DNA from: Podospora comata
Taxonomy: Eukaryota; Ascomycota; Sordariomycetes; Sordariales; Podosporaceae
Direction: 5' to 3'
Assembly (NCBI GenBank): GCA_017354895.1
Contig: CP071494.1
Location: 4,340,001-4,404,000 of the forward strand
Length of the DNA stretch: 64,000 bases
Shown: one piece after another, positions 1 to 10,691 of the stretch
Numbering within the stretch: position 1 is the stretch's first letter
Layout of the letters: each line of letters begins with the position of its first letter
Position numbers and translations under genes: made by a program
The notes under the pieces: model-generated
What the model was told of the DNA's origin: nothing
Seen by the model: only the letters and a program-made list of their open reading frames with translations
Database searches by the model: none

Positions 1-1116
1 GCGGACACGACTGATGATGATAATAATACTGTCGAGACCAACCCAGTCACACCGAGTATGGATGACGACCACATCAATACCACCCTAGCCCAGACACTAG
101 CTTCCAGCATGACCATTACCAAGGACGAAGCCCCGAGCAGCAACGAAGCCTCGAACAGCAACCAAACAGACACCGAACAAGAACAATCCGAAGAAGTCAT
201 CGACTACGCCTCCATGGTAGCCGAAGCAGGTGACTACTTTTTTGACCCGTTCGGCACCGAAAGCAGAGAAAAAGGCAAGGGAATAGACAGGAGCGTTACT
301 CCCCCTTACCTCTACCACGACATGTACCATCTTTGTCCTCCTCTCGAGATCCCGGAGTGCCCGTACCCGCCACCAGATAATGAGGACGGGTCGCCGTGGT
401 ACGTAAGGTCCGAGAAGGATGAAGAAGAACGTCGAGAACTTTGGAATAACCGCCCGCAGTGGGCGAGGGATATTGTGGAGCAGCTTAGAAGGGAGCGGGA
501 GGAGGCGGATAGGTGGAGACACGAGCAGCAGGTTAGGGATAGTTTGCCGCCTTTGGATTTGAGAGGTCCGCCGCCTGTGCCGGAGAAGAGGAGGCATAGG
601 GTTGGTCAGGGTGCTGCTGCGATGAGTAGTGAGGATTGGGGGTTTGCTGGGAGGGGTGGGGAGGGAGTTGGGACTCGGGGGATGGGGGTGCCGGATATCT
701 TTGGAGGTGGCGGCGGTGGTGGTAGTGGTAGTGATCGGAGAACCACCACCTTTGTTGGAGGAGCAAGCGGGCGGGATAATAGGTCGCTTTCTTATGCGGA
801 GGTCATGATAAATGCCAGGAGAAATGAGGCTGCGCAGGCGGGGGCTGCTGCTGCTGTTGCTGCGATGCAGGGGAGGAAGAAGAGGAGGTTTTCGTTGACG
901 GCGTTGCCAGAGATTCCGAGGGGGTTTGAGAGGTTGATGGGACGGGTTATTGGGCATAATGGGGGCCATGAGAACAGCGAGGTGGTGGAGGAGAGGGAGG
1001 AGGAAGAGGGGGTTGTTGAGGAAGAGGAGGATGCGGGACGGGGTGAGAGGGGTGTGAGGGGGAGTGAGGAGAGTGAGGATGGGATTTTCAGTCGGTCTGT
1101 GAGGCCCTGGGTTTAA
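1..1116 (+). CDS. C-terminal part of an uncharacterised acidic low-complexity protein (5' end outside window)
   Basis: The frame is open from base 1 and ends at TAA 1114-1116. A methionine occurs at base 58, but the codons before it are also open and equally acidic (runs of Asp, Asn and Thr), so the gene probably starts upstream of the window. About 370 residues are visible. They are rich in Glu, Asp, Arg and Gly, with a Glu/Arg-rich stretch around 120-165, a Gly-rich run near 215-225, an Ala-rich run followed by a basic KKRR patch near 265-280, and a Glu-rich tail. I recognise no domain, signal peptide or membrane segment, so the function is unknown. A long reading frame on the opposite strand is a codon-usage shadow. 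It converges with the E3 ligase gene that follows. Confidence 0.6.
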   Translation, partial: ADTTDDDNNTVETNPVTPSMDDDHINTTLAQTLASSMTITKDEAPSSNEASNSNQTDTEQEQSEEVIDYASMVAEAGDYFFDPFGTESREKGKGIDRSVTPPYLYHDMYHLCPPLEIPECPYPPPDNEDGSPWYVRSEKDEEERRELWNNRPQWARDIVEQLRREREEADRWRHEQQVRDSLPPLDLRGPPPVPEKRRHRVGQGAAAMSSEDWGFAGRGGEGVGTRGMGVPDIFGGGGGGGSGSDRRTTTFVGGASGRDNRSLSYAEVMINARRNEAAQAGAAAAVAAMQGRKKRRFSLTALPEIPRGFERLMGRVIGHNGGHENSEVVEEREEEEGVVEEEEDAGRGERGVRGSEESEDGIFSRSVRPWV

Positions 1117-1489
1117 AGGGAGATGTTGAATCGGTTTTTGGATGATGGTTTTTACAAGGTGGGGGTGTCAGATTGTGAAGGGGATGTTTTGTGATTGGGT
1201 GAGTTTTTTATCGTTCTTTTGTTGTGGTTTATGGACGAGTTATGGTTGAATACCTACCATGGTTGTGTGGATGGGTAACTCAGCGAAGGACACGCTTTGC
1301 ATGTATTTGAGAAATTGTTAGCCACAAGGAATACAGCGGAATATAATGTTTAAAACGCCTCCATGATTACCGGAGTTATGATGCCGATCAAAATCATCGC
1401 CTATAATGTGATATAAAAACACCGCTTTCAACCTAACAACTGTTACACATCATCATCCAAGGATACTGCAGACTGTGTATAACAATCTC
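1117..1489. other. Convergent spacer, no gene
   Basis: 373 bases between the stop of the acidic-protein gene (+) and the stop of the RING ligase gene (-). They presumably hold both 3' UTRs. I see no RNA gene or repeat. Confidence 0.6.
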
Positions 1490-4117
1490 TCAAAGTGGCT
1501 GCAAATCCTCCCTGCATATGGGACAAACCAGCCGCTTCCTAAACCACTGCTCCAAGCACTTTGTGTGAAACATGTGCCGGCAGGGCGTGATCATGTACGA
1601 CTTCCTCTCCAGCATGTCGGCCATGCTCCACGACGGGTCCGGCTTGCCCGTCATCACGACCGGCACCAGCATCTCCTCCCTGCAGATGGCGCAGTCCACA
1701 TTCCTCAGCGTCATGCCCCTCTGCCTCAGCTCCTTTGCCCTCTCCCTCAGCTGCCCCCTGTGGTCGTGGCCGTGGCCTTCGGCGGTCGACGACGACGACG
1801 ACGAAGCAGACTCGAGAAATTCAAGACCGACGACAACCCCGCTCTCGATGTCATCCTGCCTCAGGATGCGGTGGTAGTCCCACACTTCTGGCATCCAACC
1901 TCTCGGAAACGGGATGCCCAGCCGGGGCTCCCAAAAGTTTTGCAGGATCAGCGTCAGGAGCTGGGCCCACACCCAGGCGACGAGGATGGAGAAGGTTGTG
2001 TAATCGGTCGAGACGAACAAGAAATTTTTGTCGTAGAGGTAAAAGTACGCAAACGGGGCGAGGCGGCAGAGGGATTGGCCTGTCAGAAAGTTCCAGGAGA
2101 AGCTGCGGCGGCTGTTGCGGCGGGCGTTTCGCCAGATTTGGGGGAGCCAGAGGGAGAAGTAGAGGAAGGAGATGGTGTTGATGTAGATTGAGCGGGCGCG
2201 GGGGGGCCAGGAGAGGGAGAGAATTGTTAGGACCATGATGGCGAGGATGAGGAGGAAGAAGTAGAAGATTACGGGGGCGAATTGGGCTGTTTGGGGGCGG
2301 TTGGTTGGTGTGGTTGTCGTTGCTGGGGCTGTGGTGGTGGTGCCTAGGCCTGGGACGGCGCCTGCGCCGGCTGCGACGTTTTCTGCAATCTCGGCGTCGA
2401 TGTCTTGGTCTGAGGGGACAATGATCGGGGGAGAGGGTGCCCTGGGAGGTCCAGCTGTTACTGGCGGGGGCAGAGTGCCTGAGGTCTGTGGGACTGCCGG
2501 AGCAGGAGGTGGTGCTGGGGCGATAGTGGTTGTGTTCGTAGTACCCGTGTTGGTGGCTGGAGGAGTATCGCGAGTTCTCCTCTCTGGTTCACTGCCACGG
2601 ATGCTGGCCAAGAGTCCAGCTCCGATAGCCGATGACATGAACGAGACAAATGTTAACAGCAAGGCAGAGTGAAACCCGTCAGAGGCACTGACAGACCAAG
2701 CAGATGAAGCTGAGAAAACCAGGCCATCTGCCAGCAACATCATTGACATGCTCCAAAAGCTCAACCGATTGAGCGTAGAGGGCGTGGGGGATTCTTTGAT
2801 CTGCCCTTTCAAGAGTATGACTTGGACTGCGTATACAAACGCGAAAACTAGCAGCGAGTAGTTCACCCGAGAAAGAAGCACCTCCTCCTTGACACCAACA
2901 AGATGCTGGCCATCTGCGGGTGGGAATAGGGGAGGTCCCATAGACTCGAGATAATATGAGCAGTCAGGCGACCAGGCGACGAGGGACATTTGCAGCTCAG
3001 GTAGCTTCGTGTTTCGAGCGCCAGTAGGATAGCGAAGCTCCCGCTCCAGATCGTCGATAATGGAATGCGACGAATCCATGAATCCTTTGTCATGTGTATA
3101 GTGATGGTCCAGGGCATGCAGTTGCAGATACAAAATGTATTCACAACGGGGTAGTGTGCCACCAAAGTCCCCTTCAATGACCGGATTCCATGGGTTGGAT
3201 ATATCTGGAAGCCTGCTACGTTCGCTCTCTCGCAGCGTTTCATCGACAGTGCGGTTCAACAGACGTTGACTCGTCTCGAAAAACTTGGCGTGAGGCGTGA
3301 GGTGAGGCAAGCCAAAGATGCCCGCGAATTTCTCACTAGTTGTAGTCAGAATCATCGACCCTTGCAATGGCCAGTGAACGCCGTAAAGTTGCATAACGAA
3401 ACTGGCAGCAGAGGTCTCTTCATCCTGAAAAGTTGCCACAGCTGAGATCTCCCTCGCAACACCCGCCGTATGGCTCTCTTTCTCATCTTTTGGAGTCTCC
3501 CGATACCAGCTATCTGGTGTGTCATCCTCCTCAAGGCGTAGGACAACAGTGCCGTGAGATCCAGTGACATTCCAGCCCCAGTCGACATCGTCCCCCATCC
3601 AATTGACCCCAGGAGCAACGGCAGTGAGGTTGAAGTTATCTCTGTGCTTCGCAGCCGACCCCTGACGACGGATCCACTTCCCCTGGACAGTGCCCGTCGC
3701 ATTCTGCCATGTCCTCTTCGCCGAACCATGAGCCCACTCGTCCCCTCCTTCCTGCGGTGGGTAGGCATGTTTGCTCCACTGACGACACCGATCCTTGAAA
3801 TAATCAAGATCCTCCCACGCGAGACCGTCACTTTCCCGAAACCCGGTGAGATTGAGATACTTGGGCTCTTGCCATGGCGGCGCCCCTTCCTTGTGTGCGT
3901 GGGGAGAAAAGTCGCCCCAGTTGGTGCTGTTGAGAATGCCGTGAGCAGCCCTCTGGCGGCCAAGCCTTTCTGAGGCGGTGAGATATGGTGTTGATATCAG
4001 TGCTGGTGCATCGCTCTCAGAGAAGAATGTGAGATAAAAGATGAGCACCAAGAGGAGCATCTGCCCCCGGTCACTCTGCTGCCGTCGCTGTTGTTCATCC
4101 TGTTCTTGTTCAGGCAT
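1490..4117 (-). CDS. dscA: DSC E3 ubiquitin ligase catalytic subunit, transmembrane RING protein (DscA/Tul1/Dsc1)
   Basis: Single-exon gene of 875 residues. Residues 18-36 form a hydrophobic signal/anchor. A large lumenal region with several N-glycosylation sequons follows to about 415. Membrane segments lie near 419-437, 452-470 and 483-504, then a Pro/Thr-rich linker (about 509-612), then more hydrophobic segments (about 613-635, 644-662, 680-727). The C-terminus is a RING-H2 domain at 809-868: CAIC, then CRHMFHTKC, then CPIC. This order (lumenal domain, multi-pass membrane region, C-terminal RING) is that of Tul1/Dsc1, the E3 of the Golgi/endosomal DSC complex, which in fungi ubiquitinates membrane proteins and activates SREBP. 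The specific name is family knowledge; the RING and topology are visible. The gene is divergent from the HSBP1-like gene. Confidence 0.9.
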   Translation of the reverse strand: MPEQEQDEQQRRQQSDRGQMLLLVLIFYLTFFSESDAPALISTPYLTASERLGRQRAAHGILNSTNWGDFSPHAHKEGAPPWQEPKYLNLTGFRESDGLAWEDLDYFKDRCRQWSKHAYPPQEGGDEWAHGSAKRTWQNATGTVQGKWIRRQGSAAKHRDNFNLTAVAPGVNWMGDDVDWGWNVTGSHGTVVLRLEEDDTPDSWYRETPKDEKESHTAGVAREISAVATFQDEETSAASFVMQLYGVHWPLQGSMILTTTSEKFAGIFGLPHLTPHAKFFETSQRLLNRTVDETLRESERSRLPDISNPWNPVIEGDFGGTLPRCEYILYLQLHALDHHYTHDKGFMDSSHSIIDDLERELRYPTGARNTKLPELQMSLVAWSPDCSYYLESMGPPLFPPADGQHLVGVKEEVLLSRVNYSLLVFAFVYAVQVILLKGQIKESPTPSTLNRLSFWSMSMMLLADGLVFSASSAWSVSASDGFHSALLLTFVSFMSSAIGAGLLASIRGSEPERRTRDTPPATNTGTTNTTTIAPAPPPAPAVPQTSGTLPPPVTAGPPRAPSPPIIVPSDQDIDAEIAENVAAGAGAVPGLGTTTTAPATTTTPTNRPQTAQFAPVIFYFFLLILAIMVLTILSLSWPPRARSIYINTISFLYFSLWLPQIWRNARRNSRRSFSWNFLTGQSLCRLAPFAYFYLYDKNFLFVSTDYTTFSILVAWVWAQLLTLILQNFWEPRLGIPFPRGWMPEVWDYHRILRQDDIESGVVVGLEFLESASSSSSSTAEGHGHDHRGQLRERAKELRQRGMTLRNVDCAICREEMLVPVVMTGKPDPSWSMADMLERKSYMITPCRHMFHTKCLEQWFRKRLVCPICREDLQPL

Positions 4118-4683
4118 CGTGGCGGAGTCGCAGCTTGCTTGCCAGCCTAGTTGAAGCTACTATGGTGGTGTAGGAATCATATTTCAATGTCGACGAGCTC
4201 CCGGTATGTAAAGCCTGAGATTTGGATGATGCACCTTGAGGCGACGACTTGTATGGGTCTCGTGATCCTTGCTACTGTTGGGCGATGTCGTAATCAATAT
4301 GAGAGGGTAGAGTTACGACGAATGTAATTCTTATCTGGAAGGAAACAAACAAAACTCAAATTATCGTGAGCAACTTAAGTCTCGTCATGCAAAGTGATGC
4401 TTTAATGGACGATGATGTCTTCGTAATGATATCGTCGGGTGAGGCAGCTGCTGCAAGGGTACCTTCAAGCTTGGCATCGAACAGCGCGCGGCCCCTCTAA
4501 CTACCACAGTGTCGTTACTGGGCTGTGCACCGTGCTATGAAATTGTGCCCTGAAAGCCAACCCCCACCCGTTGAACCCGCTGCTCATGATCAAAAACACA
4601 TTGACAGCAACCTCTTCCGCACTGTACAATCATCCAGAAACTGCTTCAGTCTCCGCATACAAAAGTACCGGACAAAAATAAGT
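4118..4683. other. Divergent promoter region between dscA and the HSBP1-like gene
   Basis: 566 bases upstream of both the E3 ligase (-) and the HSBP1-like gene (+). It must carry both promoters. No heat-shock element array or other clear motif was found by eye. Confidence 0.5.
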
Positions 4684-5033
4684 ATGGCTTCCAAGAACGA
4701 GTCCAACGCCAACAACACGAGTCCAACAAATGTAAGTTGCCCCCTTCCTGTGTGCAAAGCTACCAAAGCTAACCATGACCCCTTAGGCCTCTGGCGACAA
4801 CGCGCATGCTGAGCTCACGGTCCAACTCGAAGACCTTCTGAACACCCTCTCGAACAAATTTGCTGGCGTTTCTAGTGAAATCTTTGCAAAAAGTAAGTCA
4901 TCACCCCTGGCGACCACCAACATGTGGCCTGGTCACTCACGGAATAATACTAGTGGACGAGATGTCGCGTCGCCTGGACAATCTTGAAGCACAGCTAGCA
5001 GCCAACAAGGACAAGAAGTCAAGCTCCGGCTGA
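4684..5033 (+). CDS. Heat shock factor-binding protein 1 (HSBP1)-like small coiled-coil protein
   Basis: Three exons: 4684-4731, 4787-4892 and 4954-5033. The introns are 55 and 61 bp (GTAAGT donors, TTAG and CTAG acceptors). Together they encode 77 residues, the usual HSBP1 length (human 76). Residues 24-64 form a heptad-patterned helix containing LLNTLSNKF and MDEMSRRLDNLE, which match the HSBP1 blocks LLQQMQDKF and IDDMSSRIDDLE. The N-terminus is Asn/Ser-rich and the C-terminus Lys/Ser-rich. In animals HSBP1 forms a trimeric coiled coil that binds HSF1; the fungal role is little studied. The split codon at the second junction restores a Met (A|TG). Because it is small and split, this gene is easily missed by annotation. 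It converges with the ERp38 gene 222 bp away. Confidence 0.85.
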
Positions 5034-5255
5034 AATCATGCGTGGCCAGAGCATCTGTAATTACGAGCAGGAGTTCATGGAGTTTTCAGGGGTCGTGCTT
5101 TGTTTGTTAAACCTCATGGGATACACTGCCTTTGTTGCTACCCAAAATATTATCATACACGTGCTATCTCACTCGCCCCCAACGCCTATGCCTTTTTCAG
5201 CCTTAGGAGAACGTTTGCCTTTTATTAATTTCTGTATCACCAGATCCACACTTGT

Positions 5256-6412
5256 TTAAAGCTCATCCTTGCCAGTGACCTTCTCGACAAACTTGCGGAG
5301 GATGTTGGTCTTGGTGGTAAGCTCATCAAGCTTGGTAGGGGCCAGACCACCCTTCTTGAGGATACTCTCCAAACGGGCGAGCTCCTTAGCAGCAAAACTG
5401 TCGCTCTTGCTAAGCTTGTCAAAGACGCGGATGTAGTACTCGGCGTACTTGTACTGGGCATCCTCCTTGAGGCTCTCAGCAGCCTTCTTGACCTCGGCAG
5501 CGGCATCGGTAAGGGGGGTGCCACCAATGTACTTGGTGACAATCTCATCGAGAACGGCGAAGGTGCCAGCGGTGGCATCAACACCGCCGCCGGCGGCGCG
5601 GTGGGTACCGGCCTGCTCGTTGAGGAAGGCAACAAAGGCCTCCTCAGAACGGCCACCGTTGTAGTCCTCGGGAGTGGTGCTGCCCTTGGGGAAGAACTTG
5701 ATGGTGGGATACGAGGTCACACCATAATCGTTGGCGGTGGCCTTGCTGTTCTCAGCCTCGGCATCAACCTTGGCAATGACGACGTTGGGCTCGTTGGCGA
5801 AGGTGGTGGCAAGAGACTCCCAAGTGGGGGCAAGGCTCTTGCAGTCTATGGAGCTGAGTTAGCATTCTGGTTTTGAGATTTCAATATAGGTGGACACCTA
5901 CGTCCGCACCAGGGAGCAGTGAAAGCAACAAGAACGTGCTTGTCACCGCCAATGGTGTTCTTGAAGGTAGCATCGGTCAGGTAGGCAACGCTGCTGGGAG
6001 GAGCGAGCTTTTTCTTGGACTTGATACCAGTCTTCTCGGTGATGAAGGCGGTCAGAGCCTCGAGGTCACGTCCACCATTGTACTCTGTTGGCTTGTCACT
6101 CTTGCCATCGAACCACTTCAGTGTAGGGAAACCCTGGACACCAAAACGCTTGCCCAACGACCTTTCGGCATCGGCATCAACCTTGGCAATCTGGACATCC
6201 TTGGTGAACTCGAAGGCGTGGGCGAGCTCCTCATAGACAGGGGCAAGGTTCTTGCAATGGCCACACCATGGGGCGAAGAACTCGACGAGGGTGGGCTTCC
6301 CGGACTTGAGGACGACTTCGTCGAAGTTGCTAGGGATAAGGTCGAGGACGGCAGACTTCGCCGCGACAACAGCCGTGAGGCCAGCGAGCACGAAGCTCTT
6401 GAGGAGAACCAT
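5256..6412 (-). CDS. erp38: ER protein disulfide isomerase, ERp38/PDI-D type (two thioredoxin domains plus ERp29c)
   Basis: Two exons, 5902-6412 and 5256-5845, with a 56-bp intron, give 366 residues. Residues 1-18 are a signal peptide. Thioredoxin domain 1 carries APWCGHCK (Cys50, Cys53). Domain 2 carries a second APWCGHCK (Cys169, Cys172). A helical ERp29c-like domain follows, and the protein ends in KDEL, an ER retrieval signal. The intron splits the His codon of the second CGHC motif; an unspliced reading gives CGRR instead. The protein should oxidise and isomerise disulfides of secretory proteins in the ER lumen. Start: the only ATG ahead of the signal peptide. It is divergent from rps29. 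Confidence 0.93.
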
Positions 6413-7020
6413 GGTGGTGATGTCGTACCACGGCGGTTTGCGGGATGGGGGTTTTGAAATCGAGCTCGATGCAACAGGGGCCGATGAAAAAGGTAGAGAT
6501 GGATAAATTCAGAGAGCCGGCTCTATTGAATAGATGTCTCCAGGCAAATGCAAATCAAGGGATGCTTTGAAATCCTAGAAAAAGATGCCACTTTGCAGAA
6601 GAGCTCGCTGACAACTGGCGGCGCAATCCTGGCACATCGGCTGGAAAGCTTCCCCAGTTTTGCAGCTCCCGCCCCGCCATCTGAAACAGTGGCAGCGACT
6701 GTAGCAAGCGCACTGTCCCAACAAGCCATCAAATCCCTGTCAAATCTGCAGACAGCTGATAAGCGATAAGATACGGGGCTTATCAGCCAGCGGGCGGTGA
6801 AGTAAAAAGACCCACAATTCCAGGCCAAGCGCCACAAACGCACAAGCCACCCACCAGCGAAGCCCTCCCGCACAAGAAAAATCTCGTGTCCATATTGCGG
6901 AACTCCCTAGCAACATTTCCGGCCGACCACCGCTCTCCGTCGACGACATCTTCACGCCAAACCCACCCCTCTCCGAAATTTGCCCTTTTTCGCAAGGAAA
7001 AATTCCATCAATCTCTCAAG
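6413..7020. other. Divergent promoter region between erp38 and rps29
   Basis: 608 bases upstream of both genes. A pyrimidine-rich leader lies directly before the rps29 start. No unfolded-protein-response or ribosomal-protein element could be assigned with confidence. Confidence 0.5.
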
Positions 7021-7546
7021 ATGTCTCACGAGTCTGTCTGGAACTCCCGCCCCCGCACTTACGGCAAGGGCTCTCGCGCTTGGTAAGGAAACACAAAGAA
7101 ACACCACAACCTCCATCACGAACGATACCGCCGACGAACATGGGTACCAGGAGGAAGGCATATCGGATGGGGGAAGAGCTAGGGTTCTTGGACAAGAGGA
7201 GGAATGGAAAGAGGAGGGAGGGGGATAAGCCATCACGATTTCACACGAAAGAGAGAGAACCTTGAAGAACAAGTGTGGCTAACGATAGATTTTTCGATAT
7301 ATAGCCGTGTCTGCACCCACCAGGCTGGTCTGATCCGCAAGTACGGCCTCAACATCTGCCGTCAGTGCTTCCGCGAGAAGGCTGCCGACATTGGTTTCGT
7401 CAAGGTACGATAATAACTCCCCCGATTTCGAGATCCGAGCACCACATACACAGAACCCCGAGCGATTCACACATCCACACCCCCGCCGATGCCACTTCAG
7501 AACCGAACATACAGAATACTAACATGTGACACAACAGTACCGGTAA
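7021..7546 (+). CDS. rps29: 40S ribosomal protein S29 (uS14)
   Basis: Three exons: 7021-7082, 7305-7404 and 7538-7546. They encode 56 residues, the standard S29 length. The zinc-binding cysteines are present as C21-x2-C24 and C39-x2-C42, and the protein begins [15 protein letters not shown], typical of fungal S29. The introns are 222 and 133 bp, long for this window. The second ends with a good lariat motif (TACTAAC near 7517) before ACAG. The last coding exon is only nine bases (Tyr-Arg-stop). The first junction restores the zinc-ligand Cys21 (TG|C). S29 sits in the head of the 40S subunit near the mRNA channel. Confidence 0.95.
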
Positions 7547-8549
7547 ATCACCCACTCTAATGTCGGGAGACATGGAGGGTTTGACAACCACGGGGCTTCC
7601 GGGTTTTGTGGTTTGATGACATGACGGGGAGAATGGGAAAGGGAAACGGTGACAAAAACGGAATTCTTTTGGGGAAACCATGGGCAAAGGGGGGGGGACG
7701 GATACCAACTAGAACACCCTTTTTCGCCGGCTGGGAAATAAGAACAAAAAAGGGACAAACTTTGTGATTTGACGACCACTTTACGGAAGAAAACGGGTTG
7801 AAGGAAACCGACGACTGATATTCCGAAAGATCAACAAGGCGGCCAGCGTTGGGATTCTTTTCACTCATTATTTGCATGGGATAAGGGGGAAACCAAGGCC
7901 AACAAAGTGGGAGTTATCACGGGTTTTACCTTATTTTTTTGTGAAAGCATCCTTTTTTGTGCTTTTTTTGAGAAGAGCAACTGAAATGACCCTAGTTGCA
8001 AACACACTCAAGGTGCATTCTTGTTGTTTGCTGTTGTTGTTTTGTTCGCGCGTGCCCAGCGAATAGATCTCGACATCTGCTTTGATTGATGGGAGAGTGG
8101 GCATGTTTTACTCTCAATGGGACATCACATTCGTGGTCAATGATCAAATTCCAAAAGCGCTTCCACCATCCCATTCCCACTGCGTGTGACATCATCTCAT
8201 CTCTTGTACAAGTCTTTCTTTATCTTTGTGATTCATCATTCTCTCCCATTTCCTTTTGTATGTCTTCTATATTACAGTATTTTAAAACAACAACCGAAGC
8301 AGAAGGAGGGGAGATCAGCCGAGCCCCAAGTGTAATAATGCACAAAGAACCCCCCGGGCGCAGCTTCCAAACCGGCGCTTCTTTCTAAACACATCATGAT
8401 GATATACAGTGTACAAAGTTCGTTTTAACGCCAAAGCGCCCCCGTCCCCCTTATCCACACACGAAACCAAGGGGCCCCTTCCATTTTTGTCCCGGCCGTG
8501 AGTTGTTGTTCTGATTTTTTATTTTATTTCATTATTTACCTCATCGAGT
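7547..8549. other. Convergent spacer between rps29 and tuf1
   Basis: About 1 kb between two stop codons, holding the 3' UTRs. It has G-, A- and T-rich tracts, including a G9 run near 7690. No RNA gene or conserved reading frame was recognised. Confidence 0.5.
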
Positions 8550-9996
8550 TTACTCAAGGATGCGGGTGACGAGACCAGTGGCAACAGTGCGGCCACCTTC
8601 TCTGATGGTGATGCGCATACCGGCCTCGACGGCAACGGGGTTGTAGAGCTCGGCCAACATCTCGACGTTGTCACCGGGCATGACCATCTTGCTGGAGGCA
8701 TCCTCGGTGCCTTCAGGGAAGTAGAGGGTGACGGACTCGTCGGCGGAGCGGATGTACATCTGGGGGCGGTACTTCTCACCGAAGCCGGAGTGACGGCCAC
8801 CTTCCTCCTTGGACAGGACGTAGAGGGAGAGCAGGAACTTCTTGTGGGCAGTGACGGTGCCGGGCTTGGCAACGACCATACCACGCTTGATGTCCTCACG
8901 GCGGACACCACGGAGGAGAAGACCGGAGTTGTCACCGGCGCGGGACTCCTCGCAGGACTTCTTGAAGGTCTCGATGTCGGTGACCTTGGTCTTGATGATC
9001 TCGTTGGACTTGCCAATGAGCTCGATATCGGCATCTCTCTTGAGAGTACCACGCTCGACACGGCCAGAGACGACGGTACCACGGCCGGCAATGGAGAAGA
9101 CGTCCTCAATGGGCATGAGGAAAGGCTTGTCGGTGTCACGCTCGGGGGTGGGGATCCACTCATCGACAGCCTTCATGAGCTCATCGATCTTGGACTCGCC
9201 AATCTCGGGGCGCTTACCCTCCATGGCGCAGAGAGCAGAACCGAGAACGACGGGGGTGTTGTCACCGTCGAAGCCGTACGAGGTGAGAAGCTCACGCATC
9301 TCCATCTCGACGAGCTCCAACATCTCGGGGTCCTCGAGGGCATCGACCTTGTTGACGAAGACGACGATTCTCTGGATACCCATTTGGCGGGCGAGGAGCA
9401 AGTGCTCACGGGTCTGGGGCATCTGTCCATCGGAAGCAGCAACGACAATGATGGCACCATCCATGGAGGCGGCACCGGTAATCATGTTCTTGATGTAATC
9501 AGCGTGACCAGGGCAGTCGACGTGTGAGTAGTGGCGGGCCTCGGTCGAGTACTCGATGTGGGCAGTGGAGATGGTGATACCACGCTTGCGCTCTTCGGGG
9601 GCCTTGTCAATAGCGCCATACTCGAGGAAGTTGGCCATGCCCTTCTCGGCTTGCCTCTTGGTGATGGCGGCGGAAAGGGTAGTCTGTGGGAGCTCGGTTA
9701 GTGGGGGGTGAGGGCGCAAATTGGGCGCATTCCCGGAGATGTGCGGACCTTTCCATGATCGACGTGACCGATTGTGCCTTGAACAGTTGTTAGTAACGGT
9801 GGCAGGTTCGAGATAATTTGAGGATTAACGCACCAATGTTGACGTGGGGCTTGGTGCGCTCAAAAACAGCGTACGACCGGGCAAAGTTGAGGATGGGAGT
9901 GCGGGTCTGGCGCTGGAGCTGGACCAGAGGAGTGGCAGATTGTCTGAGGGTGGCCGCCCTCAGGAAGGGGGCAATGGTTCTGAGGAGGGCAGGCAT
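8550..9996 (-). CDS. tuf1: Mitochondrial translation elongation factor Tu
   Basis: Three exons: 9834-9996, 9749-9777 and 8550-9683, giving 441 residues. The first 45 or so are Arg/Ser/Leu-rich and resemble a mitochondrial targeting sequence. The G domain has the P-loop GHVDHGKT (58-65), then the switch II motif DCPGHAD and the guanine-specificity motif NKVD. Domains 2 and 3 follow and end GLVTRILE, as in bacterial and mitochondrial EF-Tu. Most of the P-loop is encoded by a 29-base middle exon; the phases close exactly. The start was chosen at MPALLRT; an in-frame Met eight codons upstream (MSDSQIVT) is also possible. EF-Tu delivers aminoacyl-tRNA to the mitochondrial ribosome using GTP. Confidence 0.95.
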
Positions 9997-10691
9997 GGTG
10001 ACAATCTGGGAATCGCTCACAAAAACAGAGGGATGCCGAAAGAGCGGAGAGGTGGGATCAACTGGATGTTGAAGAGTTCGAGCTGCACAAGTTAGAAAAT
10101 TTGGGAGCCCGGGGGTTCATCCAAACCCGCTAGTGCTGCCCGGGTCGGGATTGCACGGACTTCCTTGCGCCTCGTGCTGTTTATCTGCATTAACCTCATC
10201 CGATATCACGTGGGTTCGTGCGCAACCCCGCGAGCCCCGCGAGTACCCCGCGGGTAGTTTTCGTCGCGGACTCGCGATAGATGCCCGCGAGGCATGTTGT
10301 GAGGCCCAAGGTGTACCGGAGTGGAGGCGGGGCTGGCAAGTGATATTGTAGGTTGCGCGGAAGAATTCTCAATATCAGTTAGTGTCATTCAATGTCTTGA
10401 AGAGAAACTTGCAACAAGGGCCCCTCAACTCTGACATCTGTAACCAATTGGCATGTGCTGGTGTTGAGTGAGTTCTTTCCTCTTCCTCCATTGCGGGTGC
10501 CCCACTGTTGCGGCTCAGAAATGTGGGCGGAGCAGCGCCTTCCCAAATAACGGGCAACTGTTTCTGATATCTCACTGAATTGTGCATTGTAAACACTCTC
10601 ACTTTGACGTTGCAAATAAGATCGGAAATCGCTCTTTGACAGTTATCTTAATACACCCAATTTCCTTTCCATTCTTACATCAAATCAACTA
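9997..10691. other. Spacer upstream of tuf1 and tRNA-Glu
   Basis: 695 bases. The part nearest tuf1 should hold its promoter, including a GC-rich repeat block and a CACGTG palindrome listed separately. No gene seen. Confidence 0.5.
10207..10254. promoter_or_regulatory. Candidate tuf1 promoter elements: CACGTG and three CCCCGCG(A/G)G copies
   Basis: CACGTG lies at 10207-10212. Three copies of a nine-base GC-rich word follow: CCCCGCGAG at 10226-10234 and 10235-10243, and CCCCGCGGG at 10246-10254. They are 210-260 bp upstream of the EF-Tu start. E-box-like CACGTG sites bind bHLH factors in fungi. A regulatory role is inferred from position and repetition only. Confidence 0.3.

Noticed and set aside
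97-969. 290-codon frame on the minus strand opposite the first gene
   Set aside because: Composition (Pro, Arg, Ser-rich) and complete overlap with a better coding frame mark it as a codon-usage shadow.
8790-9527. 245-codon plus-strand frame opposite mitochondrial EF-Tu
   Set aside because: It is the antisense of a strongly biased EF-Tu exon, with no recognisable domain.
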